NCBI RefSeq assembly: GCF_039539485.1
Contig: NZ_BAABDF010000002.1
Location: forward strand, 1-64,000
Direction: 5' to 3'
Length of the DNA: 64,000 bases
Origin: Celeribacter arenosi
GTDB taxonomy: Bacteria > Pseudomonadota > Alphaproteobacteria > Rhodobacterales > Rhodobacteraceae
The notes under the pieces were generated by a model. It saw only the letters and a program-made list of their open reading frames with translations. It was not told the origin of the DNA and did no database searches. Positions 1-8,640 of the stretch are shown one piece after another (position 1 is the first letter of the stretch; every line of letters starts with the position of its first letter). The translations under genes and the position numbers were made by a program.

Positions 1-1
1 C

Positions 2-817
2 ACGCTGCGCGATTATGCCTTCCCGAAGATCGGGCGGATGCCGGTCGATAGCATCGGCCAGCCCGAAGTGCTCATGTGCCTCGCGCCGATCTGGACCTCC
101 AAACACGAAACCGCTCGGCGGCTCGCGCAGCGGATCAAGACCGTGCTCGACGTGGCCCGTTCGCGTGGATTCCGAGACGGGGAAAACCCGGTCACGGCCA
201 TCCGCGATGGCGGCGTTCTGCCAAAAGTTGCCAAGAAGCCGCGCCACCATACCGCGATGGTGTGGCGCGATGTGCCGGAGTTTTACGCGCGTCTGGGCGC
301 GCAAAGTGGCATGGCGGCGAAAGCGCTCATGTTCACTTGCCTGACTGGCGCGCGGACGGGCGAGGTGCTCGGCATGCGGTGGGACGAGATTGACGGTGAG
401 GCGCGCCTGTGGACTTGCCCTGCGGGGCGCATGAAGATGGGAGAAGACCACCGCGTGCCGCTGACGGAGGCGATGCGGGCCCTGATCGAGCCCTTGCGAG
501 ATCTGCGCTCCGAGGTGGTGTTTGAGGGGCAGAAACGGCACAAGCCGCTGTCGAACATGGCGATGCTGATGCTGCTGCGCCGGATGGGTGTCGAGGATGC
601 GACGGTGCACGGCTTTCGATCGACTTTCCGGGACTGGGCCGGCGAAGTGGCAAATGCGCCGCGCGAGGTAGCGGAGATGAGCCTCGCGCATAAAGTCGGC
701 TCGGACGTGGAGCGGGCCTATGCGCGCTCGGACCTGCTCGAGCGGCGGCGGGAGTTGATGGAGCAGTGGTCGGCCTTTGTGACGGGCGGCGCCATAGAAA
801 AAGGGGCAGGGCTTTGA
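2..817 (+). CDS. P4-type tyrosine recombinase (integrase), 5' end outside the window
   Basis: The frame is open from the left edge, so the N-terminal arm-binding part is missing; about 271 residues remain. The family cuts and rejoins DNA at att sites to integrate and excise genomic islands, often at tRNA genes. Visible landmarks are the catalytic Arg region TGARTGEVLGMRWDEID, the box HGFRSTFRDWAG, and LAHKVGSDVERAYARSD with the nucleophilic Tyr, followed by LLERRRELMEQWSAF, the usual C-terminal tail. All catalytic positions look intact. It heads a short co-directional cassette and its stop overlaps the TTG start of the next gene, so it probably marks one end of an integrated element whose other end lies left of the window. 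Confidence 0.93.
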   Translation, partial: TLRDYAFPKIGRMPVDSIGQPEVLMCLAPIWTSKHETARRLAQRIKTVLDVARSRGFRDGENPVTAIRDGGVLPKVAKKPRHHTAMVWRDVPEFYARLGAQSGMAAKALMFTCLTGARTGEVLGMRWDEIDGEARLWTCPAGRMKMGEDHRVPLTEAMRALIEPLRDLRSEVVFEGQKRHKPLSNMAMLMLLRRMGVEDATVHGFRSTFRDWAGEVANAPREVAEMSLAHKVGSDVERAYARSDLLERRRELMEQWSAFVTGGAIEKGAGL

Positions 818-1962
818 GCGACACACCGGAGAAGCGGCAGCTATTATGGCACGGGGAGCTTTATGAAATTGGCTTGGAGGAACTCTTGAGCCTGAACGAC
901 ATGCCGCTAAGTGCCAGAAAGGCGCGCCGCGACACATTGGCGAAGATCGTGCCGATGCGGATGTACGGCGATGGCACTGAGGCCTACGAAGACTTTATTA
1001 AGCCCCATCATGCCGCAGATCCCGAACAGGGCGCTGCCGCAAATGAACTCTTCTGGATCCGAAAACTCTTTGGTGAGATCGAGACGACCCATCCGAATGA
1101 AGACACCACATTCTTTGCGCAGGCCGCCGAACAGGCACGGCGCTCCTTGCGCGATATGGGAATCGACTTTCGGGGATGCATGAATACGGTGGTCTTCTGG
1201 TCAGAACGGCGCGGGCGCCATGTTCAGATCGACCTCGATCTCTATCAAAAGCTGCTCACGAAAGGGCAAAGTCAGATTGGGTACAGGTTCGGGACCCCGC
1301 TTCGGTACGAGCGTAATTCGCCGACCAAAGACCTACCGAGTGGGAACCACCCGGCTATTACGGCAGAGCAGAGAGAACGCGCCGAAGTTTGGCTTCGCAA
1401 ATACCCTTGGCGTCACGGGTCGAAGTTGCTGAGCATGCTGGGCACCATACCCAATCTCGAACCCAAAACACAGCTCTGGCATGCGTTGACCGTGGTGTTG
1501 AACCATGAGCGTTTTACAGGTGATCTCCAACAGTCGGTGCAATCGGCACAAGAAGCCGGGCTCGGGCCGAGCGAGGTTGAAAGCACCGTGAAAGACGCCT
1601 CTGAGGTCAGCTTTACCGCAGGCTTTAGTGCGGCCGCTCTTCTCAGGAAGCCATTGGAATATGAAGTGGTCAAACTTCAAGAGGCCAAGCGCAAACGCAG
1701 CAAAGCATCCGGCAAGGCGTCGATGAGCAATCGGGCCAAGCGTGTGGCGGCGTTTTGGGCACAGATCGTCGAATTGGCGCCGTTTTACCCAAAGATGAGC
1801 GAGGACCGCATTTTAGAGCAGGCGTTCGACCATGCGGTGGAGAAAGATCCCGATCTTTGGCGGCAGGGTAAGGGCCAGATGGAGGCCTATTTGTCCGACG
1901 ACATCCGTTCCAAAGAACCCTACAAATCTCAGTACTACGCACTGTTCCAGAAAACCCCTTAA
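814..1962 (+). CDS. Uncharacterised protein of an integrated element
   Basis: A 382-residue product that I do not recognise. The frame stays open upstream inside the integrase, but the best start is TTG at 814, overlapping the integrase stop (TTGA) and preceded by a purine-rich AGGGGCAGGG ribosome site. It is soluble and highly charged, without signal peptide or membrane segment. A basic linker (KLQEAKRKRSKASGKASMS, about residues 285-303) separates a large N-terminal part from a C-terminal helical part of about 75 residues with WRQGKGQMEAYLSDDI near the end. Its place between integrase and small DNA-binding proteins suggests a replication, transfer or cargo function, but that is inference only. 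Confidence 0.7.
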   Translation: MSDTPEKRQLLWHGELYEIGLEELLSLNDMPLSARKARRDTLAKIVPMRMYGDGTEAYEDFIKPHHAADPEQGAAANELFWIRKLFGEIETTHPNEDTTFFAQAAEQARRSLRDMGIDFRGCMNTVVFWSERRGRHVQIDLDLYQKLLTKGQSQIGYRFGTPLRYERNSPTKDLPSGNHPAITAEQRERAEVWLRKYPWRHGSKLLSMLGTIPNLEPKTQLWHALTVVLNHERFTGDLQQSVQSAQEAGLGPSEVESTVKDASEVSFTAGFSAAALLRKPLEYEVVKLQEAKRKRSKASGKASMSNRAKRVAAFWAQIVELAPFYPKMSEDRILEQAFDHAVEKDPDLWRQGKGQMEAYLSDDIRSKEPYKSQYYALFQKTP

Positions 1963-2070
1963 GCGGTTTTGGGAAATCTGCGAGCCGCTTGAGGCATCGG
2001 AAAACTCTGTTCCCAACCCAAAAGACCTGAAGATAATTGGAAGCCTGAGTTCGAAACTTGAGGCAATCCA

Positions 2071-2298
2071 ATGAACAATCTTTTTGATGAAGCGCGGGCC
2101 TATTTGCCCGAAGATCCGGAAATCCTGGCGCTTTTGGGAAGCAAAGCCCGCCAGGCACAGTTGCGTCACCATGGTCGGTCTCCGGCCTACTTCCGGTTGG
2201 GGCGCAAGATCGTCTACCACGGCGCGGATCTGAACGCCTGGGCCAATGCGCGGCGTATCTCGCCTCGCTCGGAGGGCCAGGCGCATGGCAAAACGTGA
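2071..2298 (+). CDS. AlpA/excisionase-like helix-turn-helix protein
   Basis: A 75-residue protein with the layout of MerR-like excisionase or AlpA regulators: ALLGSKARQAQLRHHGRSPAY (helices and turn), then FRLGRKIVYHGADLNAWANA, the beta-hairpin and final helix typical of DNA-binding proteins whose last lines read as 'Y...dl..Wl'. Such proteins bend DNA for excision or control the integrase gene. It starts at ATG 2071 and overlaps the next gene by 14 bases. Next to a P4-type integrase it is probably the recombination directionality factor or a local regulator of the element; sequence alone cannot tell which. Confidence 0.7.
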   Translation: MNNLFDEARAYLPEDPEILALLGSKARQAQLRHHGRSPAYFRLGRKIVYHGADLNAWANARRISPRSEGQAHGKT

Positions 2299-2659
2299 CA
2301 AGCGCGGAAATGCCGCGAGCTTTATCAAACTCGATACTTGGATTTTTGGACGACCCGCCTACCGGCGTCTTGGGCTCGGGGCGCGAGCTCTGCACTGGGA
2401 GCTGATCCGCGTTTACAACGGCCACAACAACGGGCGGCTGTTCCTCTCGCAGCGCTTGGCTGCCGAGAGGCTAGGGTGCTCGCGCAATACTGTCAGCCGC
2501 TACTATCGCGAGCTCGAAGAGGCGGGCTTCGTCGTCAAAACGCGGGGCGCCTGCCTTGGGCCTGAAGGTGTGGGCCAGGCGGCGCATTGGGCCCTGACGC
2601 ATCTCAGTGTCGACGGTAAGCCGGCGACACTGGCGTTCAAAAACAAAACCCCGGCATGA
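2285..2659 (+). CDS. Helix-turn-helix protein of the integrated element
   Basis: A 124-residue basic protein. ATG 2285 is chosen because it follows GGAGGGCCAGG and overlaps the end of the previous gene; an upstream GTG-type start in the same frame would run through that gene. Residues about 50-85 form a winged-helix unit, with LAAERLGCSRNTVSRYYREL as recognition region and EEAGFVVKTRG as wing. This resembles replication-initiator or regulator proteins carried beside integrases in Rhodobacterales. After NKTPA the frame stops, while another frame keeps Lys/Arg-rich coding-like sequence until about 2860, so the C-terminus may have been lost by frameshift; that is a weak inference. Confidence 0.65.
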   Translation: MAKRDKRGNAASFIKLDTWIFGRPAYRRLGLGARALHWELIRVYNGHNNGRLFLSQRLAAERLGCSRNTVSRYYRELEEAGFVVKTRGACLGPEGVGQAAHWALTHLSVDGKPATLAFKNKTPA

Positions 2660-3057
2660 TATTGGGGCATGACATGGCACGGATTTGGGGCAGGCCGGCG
2701 CAATAATCGAGCCTAAGGGAAGCCCGAAAGCCCGAAAACTGCGCCATAGAACCAGCCCCCGCCACTGCGCAAAAAATGCGCCATATATATATCCTACCAT
2801 ACCAGCGAAATCACAGCGCGCCGCCCAAGCGCGCAGGGCAGGAGGGGTACCTCAAAATTCTAGCGACCTGCCTATCGGCCGGAGGGGGGACCTTTATTCT
2901 TGTGCGGTCGTATTTGAGGAAAAAAGCCCAGAGTTGTTTGGTGGAGGGCGCGCGGGATGGGCGGATTGCCGACGTTCGCAGCAAGTGCGAAAGTAAATTC
3001 CTCTTTGCAAGAAGTGCATGTTCGTTCGAGGTGATGAGCCGCCTCAGACCAATCAGA
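2660..3057. other. Intergenic stretch at the likely inner end of the integrated element
   Basis: About 400 bases without a convincing gene. The first 200 bases carry plus-strand codons rich in Arg, Lys and Pro, possibly the decayed tail of the preceding helix-turn-helix gene. No tRNA gene or obvious attachment repeat is visible. The remainder leads straight into an SDR relic, so an element boundary probably lies in roughly 2860-3050. Confidence 0.4.
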
Positions 3058-3207
3058 GTTCGTGCCCCCACGGTGGCGACACGGTCAATCAAACGGGAAA
3101 TGCTGCTCGAGGATCAACTGAGAATGCTGCTGTATCTGGCACTTTCTAACAGCAGTTTTGTCTCGGGTCAGAGGTTGAGAGACGATCGAGGCAAGGTAAA
3201 AGTCTAA
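3058..3207 (+). pseudogene. C-terminal relic of a short-chain dehydrogenase
   Basis: The 50 codons before the TAA at 3207 read RAPTVATRSIKREML and continue to the stop in register with the last 50 codons of the intact SDR gene at 19654-20406; I count 33 identical residues of 50. No SDR sequence precedes 3058: the Rossmann fold, Ser and YxxxK active site are all missing. The conserved terminal pair of glycines is changed to Asp-Arg. It is therefore a dead fragment of a paralogue, followed by a hairpin that may be its original terminator. The truncation point may reflect insertion or deletion linked to the integrated element on its left. Confidence 0.82.
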
Positions 3208-3220
3208 ATACGAACACTGA

Positions 3221-3259
3221 GGCTCTCGGCAGCCGATGTGGATGCCGAGGGCCTTGTTT
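3221..3259 (+). terminator. Rho-independent terminator after the SDR relic
   Basis: An 11-bp stem GGCTCTCGGCA / TGCCGAGGGCC (3221-3231 with 3243-3253, one mismatch) with an 11-base loop, followed by TTGTTTA. It lies 14 bases after the relic stop and could also stop transcripts from the converging TRAP operon. Confidence 0.55.
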
Positions 3260-3381
3260 AGTGCTCTGGTTTTGGGCCTGTTGCCTCTGTGTACTATGCG
3301 AGGAGGCTATTTTCGCGCCGACGCCGACGTCGAGCTGTACGCCACGTGGATGATGGTTTGGCCATCACCCCTGCGGCCTTA

Positions 3382-4686
3382 TCAGCCAAACATCTGGTGC
3401 GGTAGGAACAAGGCGATTTGCGGGAAGAGCAGGATGAGAATTGCTGCGACCAGCATCGCGATCCAAAACGGCCAGATGCCCCGGAAGATTGTGTTAAGTG
3501 AAACGTTGGGCGCGATCCCTTTCACCACGAACACGTTGACACCAACGGGAGGCGAAATCAGTGCCATTTCCAGAACGATGACCATCAAAACCCCGAACCA
3601 GATGAGATCCACGCCAAGGGATTCCAACAATGGCTGCAAGAGCGGCACGGCCAGCACGAGAATGGCGAAGCCTTCCATAAAAGTTCCCAGCAACATCAGA
3701 CCTATAAGAACCGCGATAACGACCTGAGTGGGGCCGAAACCCTGCGCCTCGACCCATTGGGTCATCGCAAAGGTAACGCCCGTAAACCCGACGAACGTCT
3801 TGAATACGAACGCCCCGAACAGGATGAAGAACACCATTCCGGTCGATTTTAGTGTACTCGTTATGACGTCTTTCAGGGTTTCCCAAGTGATACATCGCCG
3901 GATCAAGCTGACGATGAAGGCAAGGAAGGCACCGATTCCCGCGGCTTCGACTGCAGAGAAGACGCCAGTGTAGATGCCGCCGATGGTCAGGACGATGATG
4001 CCAATGATCCAAAGCGCCCGTTTAAGGGCCGCCAAGCGAGCGCCCATAGTTTCTACTTGCGCGGCTGTGGGCGCTTTCGCGGGGTTGAGGGATACGACGA
4101 TCATGATGGCCACAATGAACAGGGCGGTCAAAAGGAGGCCCGGGAAAATACCGGCCATAAAGAGACGGCCGATCGATTCCTCGGTGAGGATGGCGTAGAT
4201 CACGAAACCTGCGGACGGCGGGATCAGAATGCCCAAGGTACCACCCGCCGCAATGGCACCTGTGGCCAAACCGTTATCGTATTTGTAACGCTGCATTTCA
4301 GGCAGGCTGACTTTGCCCATCGTCAAAGCAGCCGCGAGTGATGAGCCAGACAGCGCAGAGAACCCGGCACAGCCGACTATGGTTGCCGTCGCCAGCCCGC
4401 CTTTCATGTGCCCCATCCAACTATGCGCTGCATCATAAAGGTCGCGGCTCATCCCCGAGATCCCTGCAAGATTACCCATTAGTATGAACAAAGGCAGGAT
4501 TGTCAGGTTATAATTGGTAGCCTCGCCAAAGATTTCGCCGGCCACCACTGGAAGGCTGGCCGCAGGGCGGATCATATAGATCCCGACGGCACCGACCAGC
4601 ATCATTGCCGCACCGACGGACATCCGGAACAACAGCAACAACAGCAGAACGACGAAGCCTAAAATCGCAATCATAGACCCATCCAT
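3382..4686 (-). CDS. TRAP transporter large permease, DctM family
   Basis: A 434-residue, very hydrophobic protein with about 12 membrane segments, the ion-coupled transport subunit of a tripartite periplasmic transporter. Typical DctM stretches are LPLFILMGNLAGISGMSRDL, GCAGFSALSGSSLAAALTMG and GGTLGILIPPSAGFVIYAIL, and the C-terminal EMALISPPVGVNVFVVKGIA. Its ATG overlaps the TAA of the DctQ gene by one base, so the two are translationally coupled. It is the last gene of the operon OsmC-like 2, OsmC-like 1, pobA, dctP, dctQ, dctM. The substrate is probably an aromatic carboxylate, inferred only from the hydroxylase in the operon. Confidence 0.95.
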   Translation of the reverse strand: MDGSMIAILGFVVLLLLLLFRMSVGAAMMLVGAVGIYMIRPAASLPVVAGEIFGEATNYNLTILPLFILMGNLAGISGMSRDLYDAAHSWMGHMKGGLATATIVGCAGFSALSGSSLAAALTMGKVSLPEMQRYKYDNGLATGAIAAGGTLGILIPPSAGFVIYAILTEESIGRLFMAGIFPGLLLTALFIVAIMIVVSLNPAKAPTAAQVETMGARLAALKRALWIIGIIVLTIGGIYTGVFSAVEAAGIGAFLAFIVSLIRRCITWETLKDVITSTLKSTGMVFFILFGAFVFKTFVGFTGVTFAMTQWVEAQGFGPTQVVIAVLIGLMLLGTFMEGFAILVLAVPLLQPLLESLGVDLIWFGVLMVIVLEMALISPPVGVNVFVVKGIAPNVSLNTIFRGIWPFWIAMLVAAILILLFPQIALFLPHQMFG

Positions 4687-5222
4687 TAGACATCTTCCTC
4701 ATTCGGGTCGGCTCCGGCCCAGTGCTGCAGGCCGACGATCAAGTGATAAAACGTAAGTGCTGCAACCACTGCCATTGCGGCAGACAGCATGAAGTAGAAC
4801 GGCATTTTGGGGATCACCAGGTTTTCGGTGGTAAGCCCGCAAGACAGACCACAGGATCCCTTTTTGGCCAAGGCGTATGCGGCATAGGCACAAATGGATC
4901 CTCCAAACCCGCGAACGACGACATCAGTGAGCCGCGTAAGTTTTCGCCCCAAAATGGCGGCGATGATATTCACCGTGATATGCGCGCCGTAGACTGCGCC
5001 GTAGGCAACGCCGGCGGACACAACAACCGCAAGCGTCATGGACGACAGATCGCCTACGCCAAATATCGGGTCGCGCAGCGCGTAGCGCCAGAACACCGAC
5101 ACAACGGTGATGCCCATCAATACGATCAGACCAAGTCCGCCAATGACTGCAAAGACATTCGCGATGTGGTAAAACCACCGGTCGATCCGACCGGTGGTTT
5201 GCGAAGCGTTATGCACGCTCAT
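4686..5222 (-). CDS. TRAP transporter small permease, DctQ family
   Basis: A 178-residue protein with four predicted membrane helices, the small subunit that joins DctM in the inner membrane. The segment VFWRYALRDPIFGVGDLSS matches the family pattern of a Trp-Arg-Tyr followed by a conserved Glu/Gly-Asp-Leu. The product ends EEDV and overlaps the start of DctM. It lies three bases downstream of dctP, so the transporter genes are tightly linked. The loop between helices 3 and 4 carries two nearby cysteines (KGSCGLSCGL), unusual for the family but of unknown meaning. Confidence 0.92.
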   Translation of the reverse strand: MSVHNASQTTGRIDRWFYHIANVFAVIGGLGLIVLMGITVVSVFWRYALRDPIFGVGDLSSMTLAVVVSAGVAYGAVYGAHITVNIIAAILGRKLTRLTDVVVRGFGGSICAYAAYALAKKGSCGLSCGLTTENLVIPKMPFYFMLSAAMAVVAALTFYHLIVGLQHWAGADPNEEDV

Positions 5223-5225
5223 GGC

Positions 5226-6209
5226 TTATTCGCCCTTCATCAGGCGCATGACGTCTTCACCTGTCATGCCTTGCCCGACTTCGCTTACGTACCACGTGTC
5301 CAGTACCGGCTGGATAGCCGCATCCCAACGGGCACGTTCATCGTCGCCCAAGGTGATGACTTCAACGCCGTTCCCGGCAGCAACCTCGAGCCCGCGAATG
5401 GCAAGGTCGTGGTAGACTTGCGCACCCTGCATCGAAAGCCATTTGCCGGACGCCTCGTTGACCCAAGCCTTTTCCTGATCGCTTAAGGCATCATAAACGC
5501 CTTGGTTCATCAACAATGCGAAGGACGTGACAGATCCGGGGACATTGGTGGTGATGTAGTTCGCAGGTTCATCAAGTTTGAACGACATATTGGCCGATGT
5601 GTCGATGGCAATACCGTCAATAACGCCGTTGGCGAGGTTTTGGTTGATGACCGAGACCGGCTGCGAGGCACCTGAGGCACCGAGCGCTTCCATGAACGGA
5701 ACGTCTTGTGCCGAGGACACCCGAACGATCATGCCGGACATATCTTCGAGAACACGCACAGGTTTGTCTGCGGTGAAAATCACACTGGGATCGGTCGTCC
5801 AAAGCGCGAGGATTTGGGCGTCAAACTCCTGCTCGATCACATCATAGGCACGCCACAATGCTTCGGTGCATTCGACCGCGTCTTCACAAATACCCGGAGT
5901 GGTCACGGATGTCGTGACAGGGAACAGCTGTGCGGTGTAGCCAGGTGGGTGGAATGCGATGTCGGTTACGCCATCACGCAAAATGGAATATTGCTGTGTC
6001 GGCGATGAATTCAGCGCGCCACCGGGGAATTGGGTGACGGTCAATGCGCCATCGGACACCTCTGCGAGCTTTTCCGCGAATGGTGTAAACACCGCGCCGT
6101 TCATCGGGTGGTTCGGGCCCATAAAATACGCCAAGGCAAAATCATCGGCCATCGCCATTGGCGCCGCCGCAAGGCATGAGATGGTTGTCAGTGCATATAG
6201 TGTCTTCAT
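5226..6209 (-). CDS. TRAP transporter solute-binding protein, DctP family
   Basis: A 327-residue periplasmic receptor. ATG 6209 is chosen because it follows GGGAGGAGC and begins a normal signal peptide, MKTLYALTTISCLAAAPMA, with cleavage after AMA; a longer frame upstream lacks these. The mature protein has the DctP outline (GPNHPMNGAVFTPFAEKLAE near the start, VIDGIAIDT in the middle, where ligand Arg/Asn residues sit). Three cysteines around residue 125 (CEDAVEC) are not typical. It delivers its ligand to the DctQM pair encoded just downstream and follows pobA by 53 bases. Confidence 0.94.
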   Translation of the reverse strand: MKTLYALTTISCLAAAPMAMADDFALAYFMGPNHPMNGAVFTPFAEKLAEVSDGALTVTQFPGGALNSSPTQQYSILRDGVTDIAFHPPGYTAQLFPVTTSVTTPGICEDAVECTEALWRAYDVIEQEFDAQILALWTTDPSVIFTADKPVRVLEDMSGMIVRVSSAQDVPFMEALGASGASQPVSVINQNLANGVIDGIAIDTSANMSFKLDEPANYITTNVPGSVTSFALLMNQGVYDALSDQEKAWVNEASGKWLSMQGAQVYHDLAIRGLEVAAGNGVEVITLGDDERARWDAAIQPVLDTWYVSEVGQGMTGEDVMRLMKGE

Positions 6210-6262
6210 TTTAGCTCCTCCCTGAGCTTGATTATTTTTTTGCGCAGCCTCCCGCTGACCGC

Positions 6263-7438
6263 TCAATCGTCGAATGGCAGTCCGATATATTCGTAGGCCA
6301 GCGCGTGCTGGGCCGCTTCGGACATCAAAAGCAGGTCGTAGTCGTTTTCACGGATCTTCTGTTCGAATGGATCCTCGTTGGGGAAAACGTGCAAAAGTTT
6401 GGTCAGCCGCCATGAGATATTTTCGGCCGACCACACGCGGCGCAACGCCGTTTGCGAATAGTCTTCCAACAATGCGTGTTTGCCATCCTTGAAGAAGGCA
6501 ACGAGTGCGCGTTGCAGGTAATGCACGTCCGAGAACGCAAGGTTCAGCCCCTTGGCTCCGGTGGGGGGCACGATGTGCGCGGCGTCGCCCGCGATGAAAA
6601 GCCGCCCGTGGCGCATGGGTTCAGATACAAAGCTGCGCAATGGGGCCATGGATTTCTCGATCGTGGGGCCCGTCTGGATCTGGGCTGCTACCTCGGCTGG
6701 AAAGCGGTGCAGCAAGGTTTCCCAAAACCGGTCGTCGGACCAATCAGAGGGGCTGTCGGTGATAGGGGCCTGCACGTAGTACCGGCTGAGCATCGGGTTG
6801 CGCTGCGCCGCCATCGCCATCCCGTCGCTGTGATAGGCGTAGATAAAATCATCGAGGGGTGGCTTTTCGACCATGACACCCATCCAGCCAAACGGATATT
6901 CGCGCGTGAATTCGCGACGATGGGTCTGCGGGATCGCGCGACGGGACGGGCCGTGAAATCCGTCGCATCCGGCAATGATCTGACAGTCGACGCGATGTTT
7001 CGCCCCGTCCTTTTCATAGATCACGAAGGGTGCGTCGGTTTCGATGTCGTTCAGCGCAACATTGTCGGCTTCGCAGATCACCGCGCCGCCGGCACTTTCG
7101 CGGGCCGCGTATAGATCTTCGGTAATGTTTGTCTGGCCATAGGCCATCATCTGTTTGCCGGTCCATTTCTTCACGTCGATGAAGAATTCGGGCCGGTTTT
7201 CCCAAAGTATGAGCGTGCCGTTTTTCGGCTTCCCGATACGGTCCATCCGCTCACCCAGTCCGTAATCGCGCAGCATCTGAACCGAGTTATGTTCAAGCAC
7301 GCCGGCGCGAATTCGGCCCAGGACGTAGTCCTTGGTCTGACGTTCCAGCACCACGTTGTCGATGCCATTCAGATCAAGGATATGGCTTAACAACAGACCC
7401 GACGGGCCGCCGCCGATGATACACACCTGCGTCTTCAT
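6263..7438 (-). CDS. pobA: 4-hydroxybenzoate 3-monooxygenase-like flavoprotein
   Basis: A 391-residue FAD-dependent aromatic hydroxylase, same length as PobA (about 394). The N-terminus CIIGGGPSGLLLSHIL is the FAD-binding loop, LERQTKDYVLGRIRAGVLEH is nearly invariant in PobA, followed by CDGFHGPSRRAIP, the SRYYVQ segment with a substrate-binding Tyr, FIAGDAAHIVPPTGAKGLNL, and a C-terminal YEYIGLPF with the second phenol-binding Tyr. The family uses NADPH and O2 to make protocatechuate from 4-hydroxybenzoate. It sits one base after OsmC-like 1 and upstream of a TRAP receptor, not beside pobR or pca genes, so a related substrate is possible. Confidence 0.9.
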   Translation of the reverse strand: MKTQVCIIGGGPSGLLLSHILDLNGIDNVVLERQTKDYVLGRIRAGVLEHNSVQMLRDYGLGERMDRIGKPKNGTLILWENRPEFFIDVKKWTGKQMMAYGQTNITEDLYAARESAGGAVICEADNVALNDIETDAPFVIYEKDGAKHRVDCQIIAGCDGFHGPSRRAIPQTHRREFTREYPFGWMGVMVEKPPLDDFIYAYHSDGMAMAAQRNPMLSRYYVQAPITDSPSDWSDDRFWETLLHRFPAEVAAQIQTGPTIEKSMAPLRSFVSEPMRHGRLFIAGDAAHIVPPTGAKGLNLAFSDVHYLQRALVAFFKDGKHALLEDYSQTALRRVWSAENISWRLTKLLHVFPNEDPFEQKIRENDYDLLLMSEAAQHALAYEYIGLPFDD

Positions 7439-7439
7439 C

Positions 7440-8621
7440 TCAGACTCTCCGAATTCGCAGTTTGGTTTTCAGATCCGTCCGGCAGAAGGCATGAAGGAAA
7501 CAGGTCTGTTCGGAAATATCCAACATCTCCTGCGCGGTTTCTTCGCTCTCGCTGGTCTGGAGATAGACATGGGTTTCGATTGGATCGGCCTCGCCGGGCT
7601 TGCCGGTGCCCCCCGATGCGCCGCCCAACGAGAAATGCGTATCCTGCACGATACGGTAGTCCGGCAGGTCCAGCTTGAGCATCGAGACGAAGCGTCCAAA
7701 CTGCGTCATGAAGCAGAACCCGATGCCCGCCGAGATTAGCGAGTTGGCATCTGGCGCGCGCCCGTCCTCGGAACTGAGGAAGCGGAACGAGGTGCCGTAA
7801 GGCGAATACTGCATCTGCTGGATTTCCTTGATCCCATCCTCGCGCAGCACCGCCACCGCACCGATGTTCAGCCGCCGGTCCTGTTCATCGGCCAGCGACG
7901 ATCCTCCAGATGTGGTCCCCAGCACGACTTCTTTCTTCGGCGTTTTGCCGACCGGCTCCATCAGTGTCAGATCCGAGGTTTCCGGCAGCGAGGTGTCGAA
8001 ATGTTCGCCCGGATCGGGGAACAGGGGTGCATCCAGTTCGGCGACCTTCCTGGTCGCCAGTTCCTGACCATTGCGGCCCAGCCTGAACAGGCTCTCCAAC
8101 TGGCCGCGCATCAACCCGTTGAGCGGGGAGGCAAAAGTTGCATCCAGCAAAAACTGGTGCAGCGCCGTGTCGTCGAGATCGCAATCAATCTCGACCTGCA
8201 AGTCGATATTCTCGGCCCCGCCCACCATGGTGCGTTTTGGCATCGAGCCTTTCATGGTGTAGTAGTTGTCTTGGATCAGCTTCAATTTGCGGATCTTCAC
8301 ACCACGGATTTCCGAAAGCGCCGTGATCTCGTTCATGAAGCTTGCGACCATGCCAGTCGACAGGAAAGCTAAAGGACATGGCGCCGCGTCGTGACCGTTG
8401 AGGTATGGACCTTCATCGGAGACAAGCCGCCACGTGTCGCCCGTTTTGGCCGACCGCACCAGCGCCTCTTTCTGGAACCCCGAAAGCGACCGCACCCGCG
8501 TGCGAAGTGCGTCGCCCTTGCGGTTCTCGGGCGCGTCGATACCAACCTCATCTGCGTTGGCCAATTTGAAGAATGGCGCAAGTCCGCTTTGCGCAATGAG
8601 GTTTTCACCAAGTTTGGTCAT
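7440..8621 (-). CDS. Two-domain OsmC-like protein 1
   Basis: A 393-residue soluble protein that I read as two fused OsmC-type domains. Domain 1 (about 25-190) has the fold landmarks GHDAAPCPLAFLSTGMVASF and FASPLNGLMRG, but at the two positions where OsmC has its peroxidatic cysteines it has Ala/Ser. Domain 2 (about 255-393) keeps a cysteine at both: SAGIGFCFMTQFGRF and SEQTCFLHAFCRTDLKT. OsmC and Ohr proteins reduce organic hydroperoxides through such a pair. The function here is unknown; linkage to pobA and a TRAP transporter suggests a role with an aromatic or its peroxide. ATG 8621 follows GGGAGAC. Confidence 0.72.
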   Translation of the reverse strand: MTKLGENLIAQSGLAPFFKLANADEVGIDAPENRKGDALRTRVRSLSGFQKEALVRSAKTGDTWRLVSDEGPYLNGHDAAPCPLAFLSTGMVASFMNEITALSEIRGVKIRKLKLIQDNYYTMKGSMPKRTMVGGAENIDLQVEIDCDLDDTALHQFLLDATFASPLNGLMRGQLESLFRLGRNGQELATRKVAELDAPLFPDPGEHFDTSLPETSDLTLMEPVGKTPKKEVVLGTTSGGSSLADEQDRRLNIGAVAVLREDGIKEIQQMQYSPYGTSFRFLSSEDGRAPDANSLISAGIGFCFMTQFGRFVSMLKLDLPDYRIVQDTHFSLGGASGGTGKPGEADPIETHVYLQTSESEETAQEMLDISEQTCFLHAFCRTDLKTKLRIRRV

Positions 8622-8640
8622 GATGGTCTGTCTCCCGGTC

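Noticed and set aside
1670..2425. 251-codon minus-strand frame at the integrated element
   Set aside because: Pro/Arg-rich antisense translation without a domain; it covers three overlapping plus-strand genes.
2860..3060. tRNA gene or att site at the element boundary
   Set aside because: No cloverleaf-like sequence or long direct repeat is visible in this window; the other element end is outside.
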